A stretch of DNA of 64,000 nt from UBA6522 sp965205045. Lineage in GTDB: Bacteria; Pseudomonadota; Gammaproteobacteria; Steroidobacterales; Rariloculaceae. The notes beneath the pieces were generated by a model that did no database searches, had not been told where the DNA came from, and saw only the letters and a list, made by a program, of their open reading frames with translations. Position numbers and translations under genes: made by a program. Shown piece by piece: positions 50,947 through 60,406 of this stretch. Each line of letters opens with the position of its first letter. Within the stretch, counting starts at the first letter, position 1. The stretch covers positions 1,736,001 to 1,800,000 of the forward strand of contig OZ242031.1 in NCBI GenBank assembly GCA_965205045.1, read 5' to 3'.

Positions 50947-52031
50947 ACGGCGCGCCGGTGATGATCATGGCGGGCGGCACGGGCGGACACGTCTTCCCGG
51001 CGCTGGCCGTGGCGGAAGAGCTTCGCGGACGCGCGCAACCGGTGGTCTGGATGGGGACGCGCAAGGGTCTGGAGGCGAGGGTCGTTCCGGCGGCGGGCAT
51101 CGAAATGGAGTGGATTTCCATCGCGGGCCTGCGCGGACGCGGCCCTGGTGCCTGGCTCGCCGCGCCATTCCGGATCTCACTCGCGATCGTTCAGGCGCTG
51201 GCGGCGATACGCAGGCGCAAACCCGCCGTGGTCCTGGGCATGGGCGGTTTCGTTTCCGGCCCGGGCGGTGTCGCGGCGTGGCTGTGCCGTCGCCCGGTGT
51301 TGATTCACGAGCAGAATGCCGTCGCCGGGACCACCAATCGGTTGCTGTCGCGAATCGCGCGAAGAGTGTTCGAAGCCTTTCCCGGCAGCTTCCCCGGCGG
51401 TGTCGCCGCGGAACTGGTGGGCAATCCGGTGCGCCGGGAGATTCTCGATCTCGCGCAACGGAACAGGGAAGCGGCTGGCCGATCCGGGGACGCGGTGCGC
51501 ATTCTGATTCTCGGTGGCAGCCAGGGCGCCCGGGTCCTGAATGAACGCGTGCCTGAAGCCATGGCAGCATTGCCGGACAGCATTTCCATCGGCATCTGGC
51601 ACCAGGCGGGGCGTGGGTTGGAGACCGCGCAGCGCGGCTACGCGAATCACGGCCTTGCGGCGCGCGTGGACGCCTTTGTGGAAGACATGGCCGGCGCTTA
51701 CGCGTGGGCCGACCTGGTGATCTGCCGCGCCGGCGCCCTGACCATCGCAGAACTGACCGCGGCGGGCATTGGCGCGATTCTCGTGCCCTTCCCCTACGCC
51801 GTGGACGATCACCAGGCCCGCAATGCCGAGAGCTTCGGCTCGCGAGGCGCGGGAATCGTCATCCCGGAACGCGAATTCACGCCGCAGCGGCTGGTGGACG
51901 AACTGGCCGCGCTGCTGGAGCGCCCCGGCCGGATCGCCGATATGGGCAATTGCGCCAGGAACCTGGCCCGGCCCGCCGCCCTGACCGATATCGCCGATGC
52001 GTGCCTTCAGTTCGCGGAGGCGCCGGCATGA
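50943..52031 (+). CDS. murG: Lipid II synthase MurG
   Basis: The 362-aa glycosyltransferase (GTG start at 50943) has MIMAGGTGGHVFPALAVAEE at the N-terminus, GMGGFVSGPGGVAAW, LILGGSQGARVLNE and CRAGALTIAELTAAG near the C-terminus. It adds GlcNAc to lipid I on the cytoplasmic face. It overlaps ftsW and murC by 4 bases each. Confidence 0.96.
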   Translation: MNGAPVMIMAGGTGGHVFPALAVAEELRGRAQPVVWMGTRKGLEARVVPAAGIEMEWISIAGLRGRGPGAWLAAPFRISLAIVQALAAIRRRKPAVVLGMGGFVSGPGGVAAWLCRRPVLIHEQNAVAGTTNRLLSRIARRVFEAFPGSFPGGVAAELVGNPVRREILDLAQRNREAAGRSGDAVRILILGGSQGARVLNERVPEAMAALPDSISIGIWHQAGRGLETAQRGYANHGLAARVDAFVEDMAGAYAWADLVICRAGALTIAELTAAGIGAILVPFPYAVDDHQARNAESFGSRGAGIVIPEREFTPQRLVDELAALLERPGRIADMGNCARNLARPAALTDIADACLQFAEAPA

Positions 52032-53449
52032 ACGAGCGCATGGGCAGGATCCACCACGTCCACTTCATCGGCATCGGCGGCGTGGGCATGGGCGGCATCG
52101 CCGAAGTGCTCATCAACCTCGGTTATGCCGTGCAGGGCTCCGACCTGAAACCGAATGCGATAACCGGGCGCCTCGATGGACTGGGCGCGCGCATCCACCA
52201 GGGCCACGATCCGGCGAACCTGGGCGAGGCGGATGTGGTGGTGGTGACCAGCGCGGTGCCGCAGGGCAACGTGGAGGTCATGGAGGCCCACCGTCGCCGG
52301 ATACCGGTGGTTCAGCGGGCCGAGATGCTGGCGGAACTGATGAGGTTCCGGTACGGCATCGCAGTCGCGGGCACCCATGGCAAGACCACGACCACGAGCC
52401 TGATCGCCAGCATCATGGCCGAGGGCGGACTGGACCCCACCTACGTGATCGGGGGGCGACTGCTCGGTGCCAACGCCAACGCCAGATTGGGCAGCGGCCG
52501 CTACCTGGTGGCGGAAGCCGACGAAAGCGATGCCTCCTTCCTCCACCTGCAGCCGATGATGGCGGTGGTCACGAATATCGATGCCGACCACCTGGGCAGT
52601 TACGAAGGCGAAATGGCTCGCCTCAAACAGGGCTTTCTCGAATTCCTCCGCAATCTGCCCTTCTACGGTCTGGCGGTGATGTGCGGCGATGATGCCAATA
52701 CCCGCGAGTTGATCCCCGATCTCGGCAGACGGGTGACCAGCTACGGGCTTTCCCACGCCGCCGACGTCAGCGCCGAAAAGGTTCGCGCCGAGGGCTTGTC
52801 GACGTCCTTCGCGGTGCGCCGTCCCGACCGCCCGCCGCTGCCGCTGAAGTTGAGGTTGCCCGGCACGCACAATGTCCTGAACGCGCTGGCCGCCGTCGCC
52901 GTCGTCACCGAGCTGGGCGTCTCCGATCGGGCCATCCGGCGCGCCCTGGGGGAGTTTTCCGGGATTGACCGGCGCCTGGAGATGCTGGGCACCGTGACCA
53001 CGCCTGCCGGTCGCGTGACCTTCGTCGACGACTACGGCCACCACCCCACCGAAATCGCCGCGACACTGCAGGCGGTCAGGCAGGTCTGGCCGGACCGGCG
53101 CCTGGTGGTGGTGTTTCAGCCTCACCGCTATACCAGGACCCACGAATTGATCGACGACTTTGCCCGTGTGCTTTCGGATGCGGATCTGCTGCTGCTGACG
53201 GAAATTCATGGCGTGGGCGAGACGCCGATCGCGGGCGCCGACGGCCGGTCCCTTGCACGCGCCGTGCGCAGCCGGGGGGTTGTCGAACCCGTATTCGTCG
53301 AGGAGCTGGACAACCTGCCGGACGTGCTCGCCGGGGTCGTCAGGCACGGCGACGTGGTCCTGACGCTGGGCGCCGGCAGCATCGGCGCCGCGGCGAGGCG
53401 CCTGCCGCCGGCGATGGCGGTGAAGGGACCGGTGGGAGTGAAGCGGTGA
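52028..53449 (+). CDS. murC: UDP-MurNAc:L-alanine ligase
   Basis: From the ATG at 52028 the protein has 473 aa. It has IHFIGIGGVGMGGIAEV-type N-domain (read here HVHFIGIGGVGMGGIAEVL), the P-loop VAGTHGKTTTTSL, ADESDASFLHL and FVDDYGHHPTEIAAT. It adds L-Ala to UDP-MurNAc. It overlaps murB by 4 bases. Confidence 0.96.
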   Translation: MNERMGRIHHVHFIGIGGVGMGGIAEVLINLGYAVQGSDLKPNAITGRLDGLGARIHQGHDPANLGEADVVVVTSAVPQGNVEVMEAHRRRIPVVQRAEMLAELMRFRYGIAVAGTHGKTTTTSLIASIMAEGGLDPTYVIGGRLLGANANARLGSGRYLVAEADESDASFLHLQPMMAVVTNIDADHLGSYEGEMARLKQGFLEFLRNLPFYGLAVMCGDDANTRELIPDLGRRVTSYGLSHAADVSAEKVRAEGLSTSFAVRRPDRPPLPLKLRLPGTHNVLNALAAVAVVTELGVSDRAIRRALGEFSGIDRRLEMLGTVTTPAGRVTFVDDYGHHPTEIAATLQAVRQVWPDRRLVVVFQPHRYTRTHELIDDFARVLSDADLLLLTEIHGVGETPIAGADGRSLARAVRSRGVVEPVFVEELDNLPDVLAGVVRHGDVVLTLGAGSIGAAARRLPPAMAVKGPVGVKR

Positions 53450-54351
53450 TCGGGGCCATGCCGGGCAGACGCCATTCGTCACGGTTGCGCTACGGCGAGC
53501 CCATGAGCCGGCACACGTCCTGGCACATAGGCGGGTGCGCGGACGTATTTTTCAGACCGTCCGGCGTGGCGGAATTGACGGACTTCATCGCCGGTCTCGA
53601 CGAGGACGAGGACATTCTCTGGATCGGACTGGGTTCGAACCTGCTGGTCAGGGACGGGGGCGTTCGCGGTGCGGTGATCTGCACGCTGGACCTGACTTCA
53701 CGCATCAAGCGGTTGGACAGCGGCCGGGTTCATGCCGGCTCGGGCGTGCCCTGCGCGGCGCTCGCCCGCCAATGTACGCGCTGGCAACTGGGTCCAGCGG
53801 CGTTCTTCGCCGGAATTCCCGGCACCGTCGGCGGGGCGCTCGCCATGAACGCGGGCGCCTTCGGCGGCGAGACCTGGGACTCGGTGGAGTCCGTCGACAC
53901 ACTCGATCGGAGGGGACGGCGGCGAACCCGGTGCAGGGCGGACTATCGCGTGGGTTATCGCTCGGTCGAGGGTGCCCCCGGCGAGTGGTTTCTGGCCGCC
54001 ACGCTGGCACTGTCCGGCGACCCGGAGGCCGACATGAGCCAACTCGCGGAGATGCGGCGCCGGCGCGACCGCACCCAGCCCCTGGGTGTGCGCAGTTGCG
54101 GTTCGGTGTTCCGAAATCCGCCTGGCGACTTTGCCGCGCGGCTGATCGAAGCCTCGGGGCTCAAGGGACGGTGTGTCGGGGACGCCATGGTTTCCGAAAA
54201 GCACGCCAATTTCATTATCAATCGGGGCCATGCCACCGCGCGGGATGTGGAACGGCTGATCGACGAGGTCCGGGACCGGGTCGCGGCCGACTCGGGAATC
54301 GCCCTGGAACTCGAGGTGCGCGTTGTGGGTGAGAACGATGCCCGGGGCTGA
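53446..54351 (+). CDS. murB: UDP-N-acetylenolpyruvoylglucosamine reductase
   Basis: The 301-aa flavoprotein (GTG start) has NTSWHIGG-like start (SRHTSWHIGGCADVFF), WIGLGSNLLVRDGGVRGAVI, FFAGIPGTVGGALAMNAGAF and SCGSVFRNPPGDFAARLIE. FAD-dependent MurB reduces the enolpyruvyl product of MurA to UDP-MurNAc. The Ser in GSVFRNP is the proton donor of the family. No ddl follows; ftsQ starts 14 bases before its end. Confidence 0.95.
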   Translation: MIGAMPGRRHSSRLRYGEPMSRHTSWHIGGCADVFFRPSGVAELTDFIAGLDEDEDILWIGLGSNLLVRDGGVRGAVICTLDLTSRIKRLDSGRVHAGSGVPCAALARQCTRWQLGPAAFFAGIPGTVGGALAMNAGAFGGETWDSVESVDTLDRRGRRRTRCRADYRVGYRSVEGAPGEWFLAATLALSGDPEADMSQLAEMRRRRDRTQPLGVRSCGSVFRNPPGDFAARLIEASGLKGRCVGDAMVSEKHANFIINRGHATARDVERLIDEVRDRVAADSGIALELEVRVVGENDARG

Positions 54352-55117
54352 GCGTCAAGAAGGTCTCCGTCCGCCGGGGCGCGCGCGTTTCGGCATAAGC
54401 TGGGGCCGCGCCCTTTCCCCGGTGGCGATGCTGGCCGTGGTCGCGGCGATGCTGCTCGCTGCGCGTGTGTTTGTGGATCATCCGGTTCGCAACCTGCACA
54501 TGGAAGGCAGCTTTCAGCGGGTGACTCCGGTTGAAGTGCAGGCGGCAATGGCGCCGGGTCTTCAGGACAGCTTCCTGACCGCGAACCTCGCGGAGTTGCG
54601 CGGCCTGGTGGAATCCCTGGACTGGGTCAAACGGGCGCAGGTCGCAAGGCAATGGCCGGATACGCTGGTGATCCGGGTGACCGAACACCAGGTGGCTGCG
54701 CGCTGGGGAGACACTTCGCTGATCAGCCGCGAGGGGGAGGTCTTTGCCGGCGATTCGCGTTACATGTTTCCGGAATTGCCGCGTCTGGCCGGCCCGGCCA
54801 ATACGGAACGGCGCGTCGTCGAGCGCTACCTGGAATTGCAGGGGCTGCTGGATGCGGCGAACCTGGCCCTTTCAGCCCTGTCCATCGATGAGCGGGGATC
54901 GTGGCGCATGCAATTGCAGGGTGGCCAGACGATTCGAATCGGCCGAAGCGACGTGGAGCAACGGCTGGACCGTTTCTTCCATCTGGCGGCGCCCCTGATC
55001 AGGAACGAATTCGAGCGGGTGAGCCATGTGGACATGCGCTACGCCAACGGATTTTCAGTCGGCTGGCGCCCTGTCGCCAGCGGCGCGGCGGCGGCCGCGG
55101 CGGCCGGAGGCGAGTGA
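54338..55117 (+). CDS. ftsQ: Cell division protein FtsQ
   Basis: The 259-aa protein has a short basic cytoplasmic tail, one membrane helix (PVAMLAVVAAMLLAARVFV), a POTRA domain (MEGSFQRVTPVEVQAAMAP) and the FtsQ beta domain (WVKRAQVARQWPDTLVIRVTE). The C-terminus is an alanine-rich tail (SGAAAAAAAGGE). It is a divisome scaffold with FtsL and FtsB. It overlaps the murB end and is followed by ftsA after 3 bases. Confidence 0.93.
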   Translation: MPGAERQEGLRPPGRARFGISWGRALSPVAMLAVVAAMLLAARVFVDHPVRNLHMEGSFQRVTPVEVQAAMAPGLQDSFLTANLAELRGLVESLDWVKRAQVARQWPDTLVIRVTEHQVAARWGDTSLISREGEVFAGDSRYMFPELPRLAGPANTERRVVERYLELQGLLDAANLALSALSIDERGSWRMQLQGGQTIRIGRSDVEQRLDRFFHLAAPLIRNEFERVSHVDMRYANGFSVGWRPVASGAAAAAAAGGE

Positions 55118-55120
55118 GCC

Positions 55121-56359
55121 ATGCGCGGAAAGCGTGACGACCAGAACCTCATTGTCGGCCTCGACATCGGCACGTCCAAGGTCGTGACCATCGTCGGCAC
55201 GGTCACGCCTGCGGATATCGTCGAAGTCGTCGGGATCGGGATGACCCCGTCGCGGGGGCTCAAGCGCGGCATCGTGGTGGATATCGAATCCACGGTCGAG
55301 TCCATCCGCCGCGCCGTGGAAGAAGCCGAATTGATGGCGGGCTGCGAGATCAGCGACGTATACGCCGGTATCGCCGGCGGCCACGTTCGCAGCCTCAACT
55401 CCCACGGCATTGTTGCCATCACCGACAAGGAAGTCACGTCCTTCGACGTGGAGCGGGTCATCGACGCGGCCCGGGCCGTGGCGATTCCCGCCGACCAGAG
55501 GCTGCTGCACGTGCTGCCGCAGGAATTCCTGGTGGATTCGGAAGTGGGGATTCGCGTACCCATCGGCATGTCGGGCGTGCGCCTGGAGGCGAAGGTCCAC
55601 CTGGTCACCGGCGCCGTAAGCGCTGCGCAGAACATCGTCAAGTGCATTCAGCGATGCGGTCTGGATGTAAGGGACCTGGTGCTGGAGCAACTGGCGTCCA
55701 GTTACGCCGTGCTCACCGAGGACGAGAAGGAACTCGGCATCTGCCTGCTGGATATCGGCGGCGGCACCTCCGATATCGCGGTGTTCTGCGGCGGCGCGAT
55801 TCAGCACACGGCGGTGATACCCATCGCGGGGGCGCAGGCGACCAACGATATAGCCGTTTCGCTGCGCACGCCGACGCTGCACGCCGAGGAGATCAAGATC
55901 AGGTACGCCTGCGCGCTGTCGCAGTTGGCCAATCCCGACGAGACGATCGAAGTGCCCAGCGTCGGCGACCGCCCCCCGCGGCGGCTGGCGCGGCAGACCC
56001 TCGCGGAAGTGGTCGAGTCCCGCTACGAGGAACTCCTTACCCTGGTACACGACGAACTTCGCCGGTCCGGATACGAGGAAATGATCGCGGCGGGCATCGT
56101 CCTTACGGGCGGCAGCGCCAAGATGGAGGGCGCGGTCGAACTCGCGGAGGAAATATTCCATGTGCCCGTCCGGCTCGGCGTTCCCCAGTACGTGGAAGGC
56201 CTGGCGGACGTGGTGCGCAACCCCATCCACGCCACCGGCGTCGGGCTGTTGCTCTATGCCAGGGAAGCCGCGCGCGGGCGGGCCGACGGAGTGGTGGCGA
56301 AGGCGAAGGCCCCCGGCATGCTGGGAAAGATGAAGACATGGGTTCAGGGGCAATTCTAG
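55121..56359 (+). CDS. ftsA: Cell division protein FtsA
   Basis: The 412-aa actin-like ATPase has phosphate motifs IVGLDIGTSKVVTIVG near residue 10 and LLDIGGGTSDIAVF near 208, adenosine motif VLTGGSAKMEGAVEL near 327, and a C-terminal amphipathic membrane-targeting helix (MLGKMKTWVQGQF). It anchors FtsZ to the membrane. There is a 45-base gap to ftsZ. Confidence 0.96.
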   Translation: MRGKRDDQNLIVGLDIGTSKVVTIVGTVTPADIVEVVGIGMTPSRGLKRGIVVDIESTVESIRRAVEEAELMAGCEISDVYAGIAGGHVRSLNSHGIVAITDKEVTSFDVERVIDAARAVAIPADQRLLHVLPQEFLVDSEVGIRVPIGMSGVRLEAKVHLVTGAVSAAQNIVKCIQRCGLDVRDLVLEQLASSYAVLTEDEKELGICLLDIGGGTSDIAVFCGGAIQHTAVIPIAGAQATNDIAVSLRTPTLHAEEIKIRYACALSQLANPDETIEVPSVGDRPPRRLARQTLAEVVESRYEELLTLVHDELRRSGYEEMIAAGIVLTGGSAKMEGAVELAEEIFHVPVRLGVPQYVEGLADVVRNPIHATGVGLLLYAREAARGRADGVVAKAKAPGMLGKMKTWVQGQF

Positions 56360-56404
56360 GAATTCTGGACCGGAATTCACTCGGTTTCACGAAGGAGCGG
56401 TGCA

Positions 56405-57562
56405 ATGTTTGAACTAATGGACGGGTATAGCGAATCGGCGGTCATCAAGGTGATCGGCGTGGGCGGCGGTGGCGGCAACGCTGTCACGCACATGATGCAG
56501 GCCGGTATCGAGGGCGTGGACTTCATCTGCGCCAACACCGATGCCCAGGCGCTGAAACGGGCACGGGTCAAGACCGGCATCCAGATCGGCTGCAACATCA
56601 CCAAGGGACTGGGCGCCGGAGCCAATCCGGAGATCGGCCGCCAGGCTGCCATGGAGGACCGCGACCGCCTGCAGGAAGTCGTTCAGGGCGCCGACATGCT
56701 GTTCATCACCGCCGGCATGGGCGGAGGCACCGGCACGGGCGCAACGCCCGTGGCCGCGCAGTTGGCCAAGGAACTCGGGATCCTGACGGTCGCCGTGGTG
56801 ACGAAACCGTTCGAGTGGGAAGGGCGCAAGCGGATGAACGTCGCCGAACAGGGCATCTCGGAACTGGGACGCCACGTGGATTCCCTGATCACCATTCCCA
56901 ACCAGAAGCTGCTGACCGTGCTTGGTTCGGATACGACCTTGCTGGATGCCTTCGGCACCGCCAACGAAGTGCTCCAGGGGGCCGTGCAGGGGATCGCCGA
57001 ACTGATCACGCGAGAGGGGTTGATCAACGTGGACTTTGCCGACGTGCGCACCGTGATGTCGGAAATGGGCATGGCGATGATCGGCGCGGGCAGCGCCAGC
57101 GGAGAGGGACGGGCCCGCAAGGCTGCCGATGCGGCCATCTCCAGCCCGCTGCTGGAGGACATCAATCTCGCCAATGCCAACGGCGTGCTGGTCAACGTGA
57201 CCTCCGGTCCCGATCTGCAGATCGGCGAGTTCCAGGAGGTCGGCGAGATCATCAAGCAGTTCGCCTCCGAGGATGCGACGGTGGTCGTGGGGACGGTGGT
57301 CGATCCCGACATGAGCGAGGATCTGCGTGTCACCGTGGTCGCTACCGGACTGGGCCGGTCCGCTACCGTGTTGCAGAGCGCTCCGCAGGCGCGTCCGGCG
57401 CGCCAGCCACGCGCGCCGGGCCCGGGTCCGGTCGACTATTCGCAACTGGAGCAGCCCTCAGTGGCTCGCAAGAAGGCTGTGGGAGACGATGTGGAGGCAC
57501 CGGCGGACGACATGCAGCAACTGCTGGATATCCCGGCGTTTCTGCGCCGGCAGGCCGACTAG
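56405..57562 (+). CDS. ftsZ: Cell division GTPase FtsZ
   Basis: The 385-aa tubulin homologue has VIGVGGGGGNAVTHM, the GTP-binding GGGTGTGATP, NVDFADVRTVM and the C-terminal conserved peptide LDIPAFLRRQAD, which binds FtsA and ZapD. It has a strong RBS (GAAGGAG seven bases before the ATG). It polymerises into the Z-ring. Confidence 0.97.
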   Translation: MFELMDGYSESAVIKVIGVGGGGGNAVTHMMQAGIEGVDFICANTDAQALKRARVKTGIQIGCNITKGLGAGANPEIGRQAAMEDRDRLQEVVQGADMLFITAGMGGGTGTGATPVAAQLAKELGILTVAVVTKPFEWEGRKRMNVAEQGISELGRHVDSLITIPNQKLLTVLGSDTTLLDAFGTANEVLQGAVQGIAELITREGLINVDFADVRTVMSEMGMAMIGAGSASGEGRARKAADAAISSPLLEDINLANANGVLVNVTSGPDLQIGEFQEVGEIIKQFASEDATVVVGTVVDPDMSEDLRVTVVATGLGRSATVLQSAPQARPARQPRAPGPGPVDYSQLEQPSVARKKAVGDDVEAPADDMQQLLDIPAFLRRQAD

Positions 57563-57692
57563 TGCTCTGTCCACCCGATTGTTGCGAATCGCCGGCAGCA
57601 GGTCCGGCAGCGGGTCCGGTTGCCGCTGCGGCGGGCGCTGTGCTAGTGTTTTCCTCCCTTTTTTCCGGCCTCCACAGGTCCGGGAGCCGGGA

Positions 57693-58604
57693 TTGAAGCA
57701 GCGCACTCTCAAATCGTCGGTACGCACCACGGGTATCGGACTGCATGGCGGCGGCAAGGTCTGCATGAACCTGCGGCCGGCGCCGGCGAACTCGGGCATC
57801 ACGTTTCGGCGGGTCGACCTGGACGAGCCGGTGGCCATTCCCGCGCACGCCCTGAACGTCACCCGCACGACACTCGGTACGACGCTCGAAAACCGGGGCG
57901 CCAGGGTCTCGACGGTGGAACACCTGATGGCGGCACTGGCCGGGTTGGGAGTGGACAACGCCTTCGTCGACCTGACGGCCGGGGAAGTCCCGATCATGGA
58001 CGGCAGCTCGGCGCCATTCGTGTTCCTGCTGCGGTCGGCGGGCATCGAGGAGCAGAACGCTCCGAAGCGCTTTATCCGTATCCGCAAGCCGGTGGAAGTC
58101 AGGGAAGACGACAAGTGGGTGCGTCTGGCGCCCCACAATGGTTATCGTCTGAACTTGGAAATCGACTTCGATCACCCGGTGCTGCGCCGCCGCAGGCAGC
58201 GCGCAAGCCTGGATTTCTCGACGGCATCGTTCATGAAGGAGATCAGCCGCGCGCGAACGTTCGGCTTCCTCTCCCAGATCGAGTCCCTGAGGGAGCGCAA
58301 TCTCACCCTGGGAGGCGGCATGGACAGCGCGGTGGTGATGGACGACTATCGCGTGCTCAACGAGGACGGCCTGAGGTTCCACGACGAACTCGTCCGTCAC
58401 AAGATCCTGGACGCGGTGGGCGATCTGTACCTGGTGGGCGGCTGCTTCATCGGCGAATTTTCCGGCTACAAGTCCGGCCATCTCCTGAACAATCGGCTGG
58501 TGCGCGCGCTGCTGGAGCGGCGCGACGCCTGGGAAGAGGTCGAGTTCAACGATCCGCGGCGCTCGCCTGTGTCCTATCGGCGGGTGCCGGTCAGAGCCGG
58601 CTGA
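57693..58604 (+). CDS. lpxC: UDP-3-O-acyl-GlcNAc deacetylase
   Basis: Starting at TTG 57693 (MKQRTLKSSVRTTGIGLH) the protein has 303 aa, matching E. coli LpxC throughout. Zinc ligands and active-site motifs are visible: STVEHLMAALAGLG, EVPIMDGSSAPFVF, ARTFGF, and LRFHDELVRHKILDAVGDL. It catalyses the first committed step of lipid A synthesis, so the cell makes LPS. A 130-base gap after ftsZ contains a GGGAG element before the TTG. Confidence 0.94.
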   Translation: MKQRTLKSSVRTTGIGLHGGGKVCMNLRPAPANSGITFRRVDLDEPVAIPAHALNVTRTTLGTTLENRGARVSTVEHLMAALAGLGVDNAFVDLTAGEVPIMDGSSAPFVFLLRSAGIEEQNAPKRFIRIRKPVEVREDDKWVRLAPHNGYRLNLEIDFDHPVLRRRRQRASLDFSTASFMKEISRARTFGFLSQIESLRERNLTLGGGMDSAVVMDDYRVLNEDGLRFHDELVRHKILDAVGDLYLVGGCFIGEFSGYKSGHLLNNRLVRALLERRDAWEEVEFNDPRRSPVSYRRVPVRAG

Positions 58605-58854
58605 CCCCGTTCATGGAACACTGGCGCACCGGCCTGTTGCTGACGGGCACGGAGCCGAGGATCAAGCTTACGCCCGGTGGATGTCAGTCGGAGCCGGCGC
58701 TCGATCCTGGCCATCCATGGCCTCGCGCCGCGCCCATAACGTGCGCAACGTCCGCTCGCACATGCCCTCGCACTTAACGCTTGGCCCAGCCAGTACGTAC
58801 TGTAGACTATGATGCCGTGGTCAGGTCTCGGGCGGCGTCAACAGGCCCCAAGCT
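58605..58854. other. Gap between lpxC and the prepilin peptidase gene
   Basis: In many gammaproteobacteria secM and secA follow lpxC here. I see no gene. A TATGAT hexamer at 58807-58812 could be the -10 box for the downstream gene, but it has no convincing -35. Confidence 0.4.
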
Positions 58855-59736
58855 GTGGAATTTCCGGAACTTTCGCCCTGGACCGCCATGACCTTCGCGG
58901 GCTTGACCGGCCTCGTCGTGGGCAGCTTTCTCAACGTCGTCGCGCACCGTCTGCCCATCATGATGGAACGGGCATGGCGGCGGCAGTGCGCGGAACTTGC
59001 CCGCGAACCCGCGCCTTCGATGCCCGCGGCGGATAACGCGTACAACCTCTGGATGCCGCGCTCGTCCTGTCCCGGCTGCGGCGCCGCGATCGCCGTCCGG
59101 CACAACATCCCCCTGCTCGGTTACGCCATGTTGCGCGGCCGTTGCGCCCGCTGCGGCGCGGGCATTTCGCTGCGCTATCCGTTGGTGGAGGCGGCCGGCG
59201 CCGTTCTCGCCGTGCTGGCCGTCTGGGTGCTCGGACCCACCTGGCAGGCGGCCGCGGCGTTGCCCCTCGCCTGGACTCTGCTGGCGTTGTCCGTAATCGA
59301 CCTGGAACGGCAGCAGTTGCCTGACGCGCTGACACTGCCGCTGCTGTGGGGAGGACTTCTCCTCAGCCTGATCCGGATCGACGGTGGCGTCGTGTTCACC
59401 GACGTGAGTTCGAGCGTGATCGGCGCCGCAGCCGGTTATCTCGTTCTCTGGGCCGTGTTTCATGCATTCAGGCTGTTTACCGGCAAGGAAGGGATGGGCT
59501 ATGGCGACTTCAAGCTGCTCGCAGCCCTGGGCGCCTGGCTCGGGTGGCAGTCGCTGCCGCTGATCGTCCTGCTGTCCGCAACCGCCGGCGCGGCCGTCGG
59601 CATCGCGGGTGTGTTGCTTCTCGGCCGTTCCCGCCATGCACCCATCCCTTTCGGGCCGTTTCTCGCCGCCGCCGGGATGGTGACGTTGCTGTGGGGGGAA
59701 GCTTTGGCCGGTAGATATGCGCAATGGTTCCTGTAG
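58855..59736 (+). CDS. pilD: Type IV prepilin peptidase / N-methyltransferase
   Basis: The 293-aa protein (GTG start, MEFPELSPWTAMTF) has GSFLNVVAHRLPIMMER, the paired zinc-type cysteines CPGCGAAIAVRHNIPLLGY and CARCGAGISLRYPLVE, then the aspartyl-protease motifs VIDLERQQLPDALTLP and GMGYGDFKLLAALGAWLGW. About eight membrane helices. It cuts and N-methylates type IV pilins and T2SS pseudopilins. No pilB or pilC is beside it. Confidence 0.93.
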   Translation: MEFPELSPWTAMTFAGLTGLVVGSFLNVVAHRLPIMMERAWRRQCAELAREPAPSMPAADNAYNLWMPRSSCPGCGAAIAVRHNIPLLGYAMLRGRCARCGAGISLRYPLVEAAGAVLAVLAVWVLGPTWQAAAALPLAWTLLALSVIDLERQQLPDALTLPLLWGGLLLSLIRIDGGVVFTDVSSSVIGAAAGYLVLWAVFHAFRLFTGKEGMGYGDFKLLAALGAWLGWQSLPLIVLLSATAGAAVGIAGVLLLGRSRHAPIPFGPFLAAAGMVTLLWGEALAGRYAQWFL

Positions 59737-59775
59737 CGTTCGAAACATTATTCCATGCTGCACGATGAGGGCGCG

Positions 59776-60363
59776 ATGTACAGAGTCGGACTGACCGGCG
59801 GAATCGCCAGCGGCAAGACGGCCGTGGCGGATGTTTTCGACAGCCTGGGCGCGGGCGTCGTCGACACCGACCGGGTGGCGCGGGAGGTGGTCGCTCCGGG
59901 GCAGCCCGGGCTCGAAGCCGTACGCGATGAATTTGGAGAAAGTGTGATGCGCGCATCCGGCAAACTTGACCGCCGTGCGCTGCGAAGGGTGGTTTTTGCC
60001 GATCCGCAGGCCCGCCGGCGACTGGAATCGCTGCTGCACCCCCTCATCCGCGCCCGCACGATGGAAGCGCTCGAACAGGTTCAGGCGCCCTACGCCGTCG
60101 CGGTCGTCCCCCTCCTGGTCGAGACCGGGTTCGGAGAACTGGTGGATCGTGTCGCAGTGGTGGATTGCCCCCGCGCGGTCCGGCTCGAACGCCTGATGGC
60201 CCGCGACGGCATGGACCGCGAACAGGCCGAGTCCATGCTGAATGCTCAGGTGGACCGTCAGACCCGGCTGGCGGCAGCGGACGATGTCATCGACAATGGC
60301 GGCAGCCGGTCGTCGACACGCCGCCAGGTGCAGCGATTGCACGTCCTCTACCGGCGCATGTAG
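59776..60363 (+). CDS. coaE: Dephospho-CoA kinase
   Basis: The 195-aa kinase from ATG 59776 (MYRVGLTGGIASGKTAV) has the P-loop GGIASGKT, DTDRVAREVV and the CoaE-typical LLVETGF. It catalyses the last step of CoA synthesis. An upstream ATG (59755) would add seven residues. The order pilD-coaE-zapD is the standard one. Confidence 0.93.
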   Translation: MYRVGLTGGIASGKTAVADVFDSLGAGVVDTDRVAREVVAPGQPGLEAVRDEFGESVMRASGKLDRRALRRVVFADPQARRRLESLLHPLIRARTMEALEQVQAPYAVAVVPLLVETGFGELVDRVAVVDCPRAVRLERLMARDGMDREQAESMLNAQVDRQTRLAAADDVIDNGGSRSSTRRQVQRLHVLYRRM

Positions 60364-60406
60364 CGGCCTGTTTGCTCAACCTGGCAATCTCACGCAAAAT
60401 AGCCCG

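Noticed and set aside
58807..60342. Long open frame (511 codons) on the minus strand opposite pilD and coaE
   Set aside because: It lies antisense to two well-conserved genes, has the composition expected of a GC-rich shadow frame and no recognisable motif. Similar antisense frames at 33007-34644, 42525-44372, 44234-45781, 48500-49777, 52007-53482 and 27652-29130 were rejected for the same reason.
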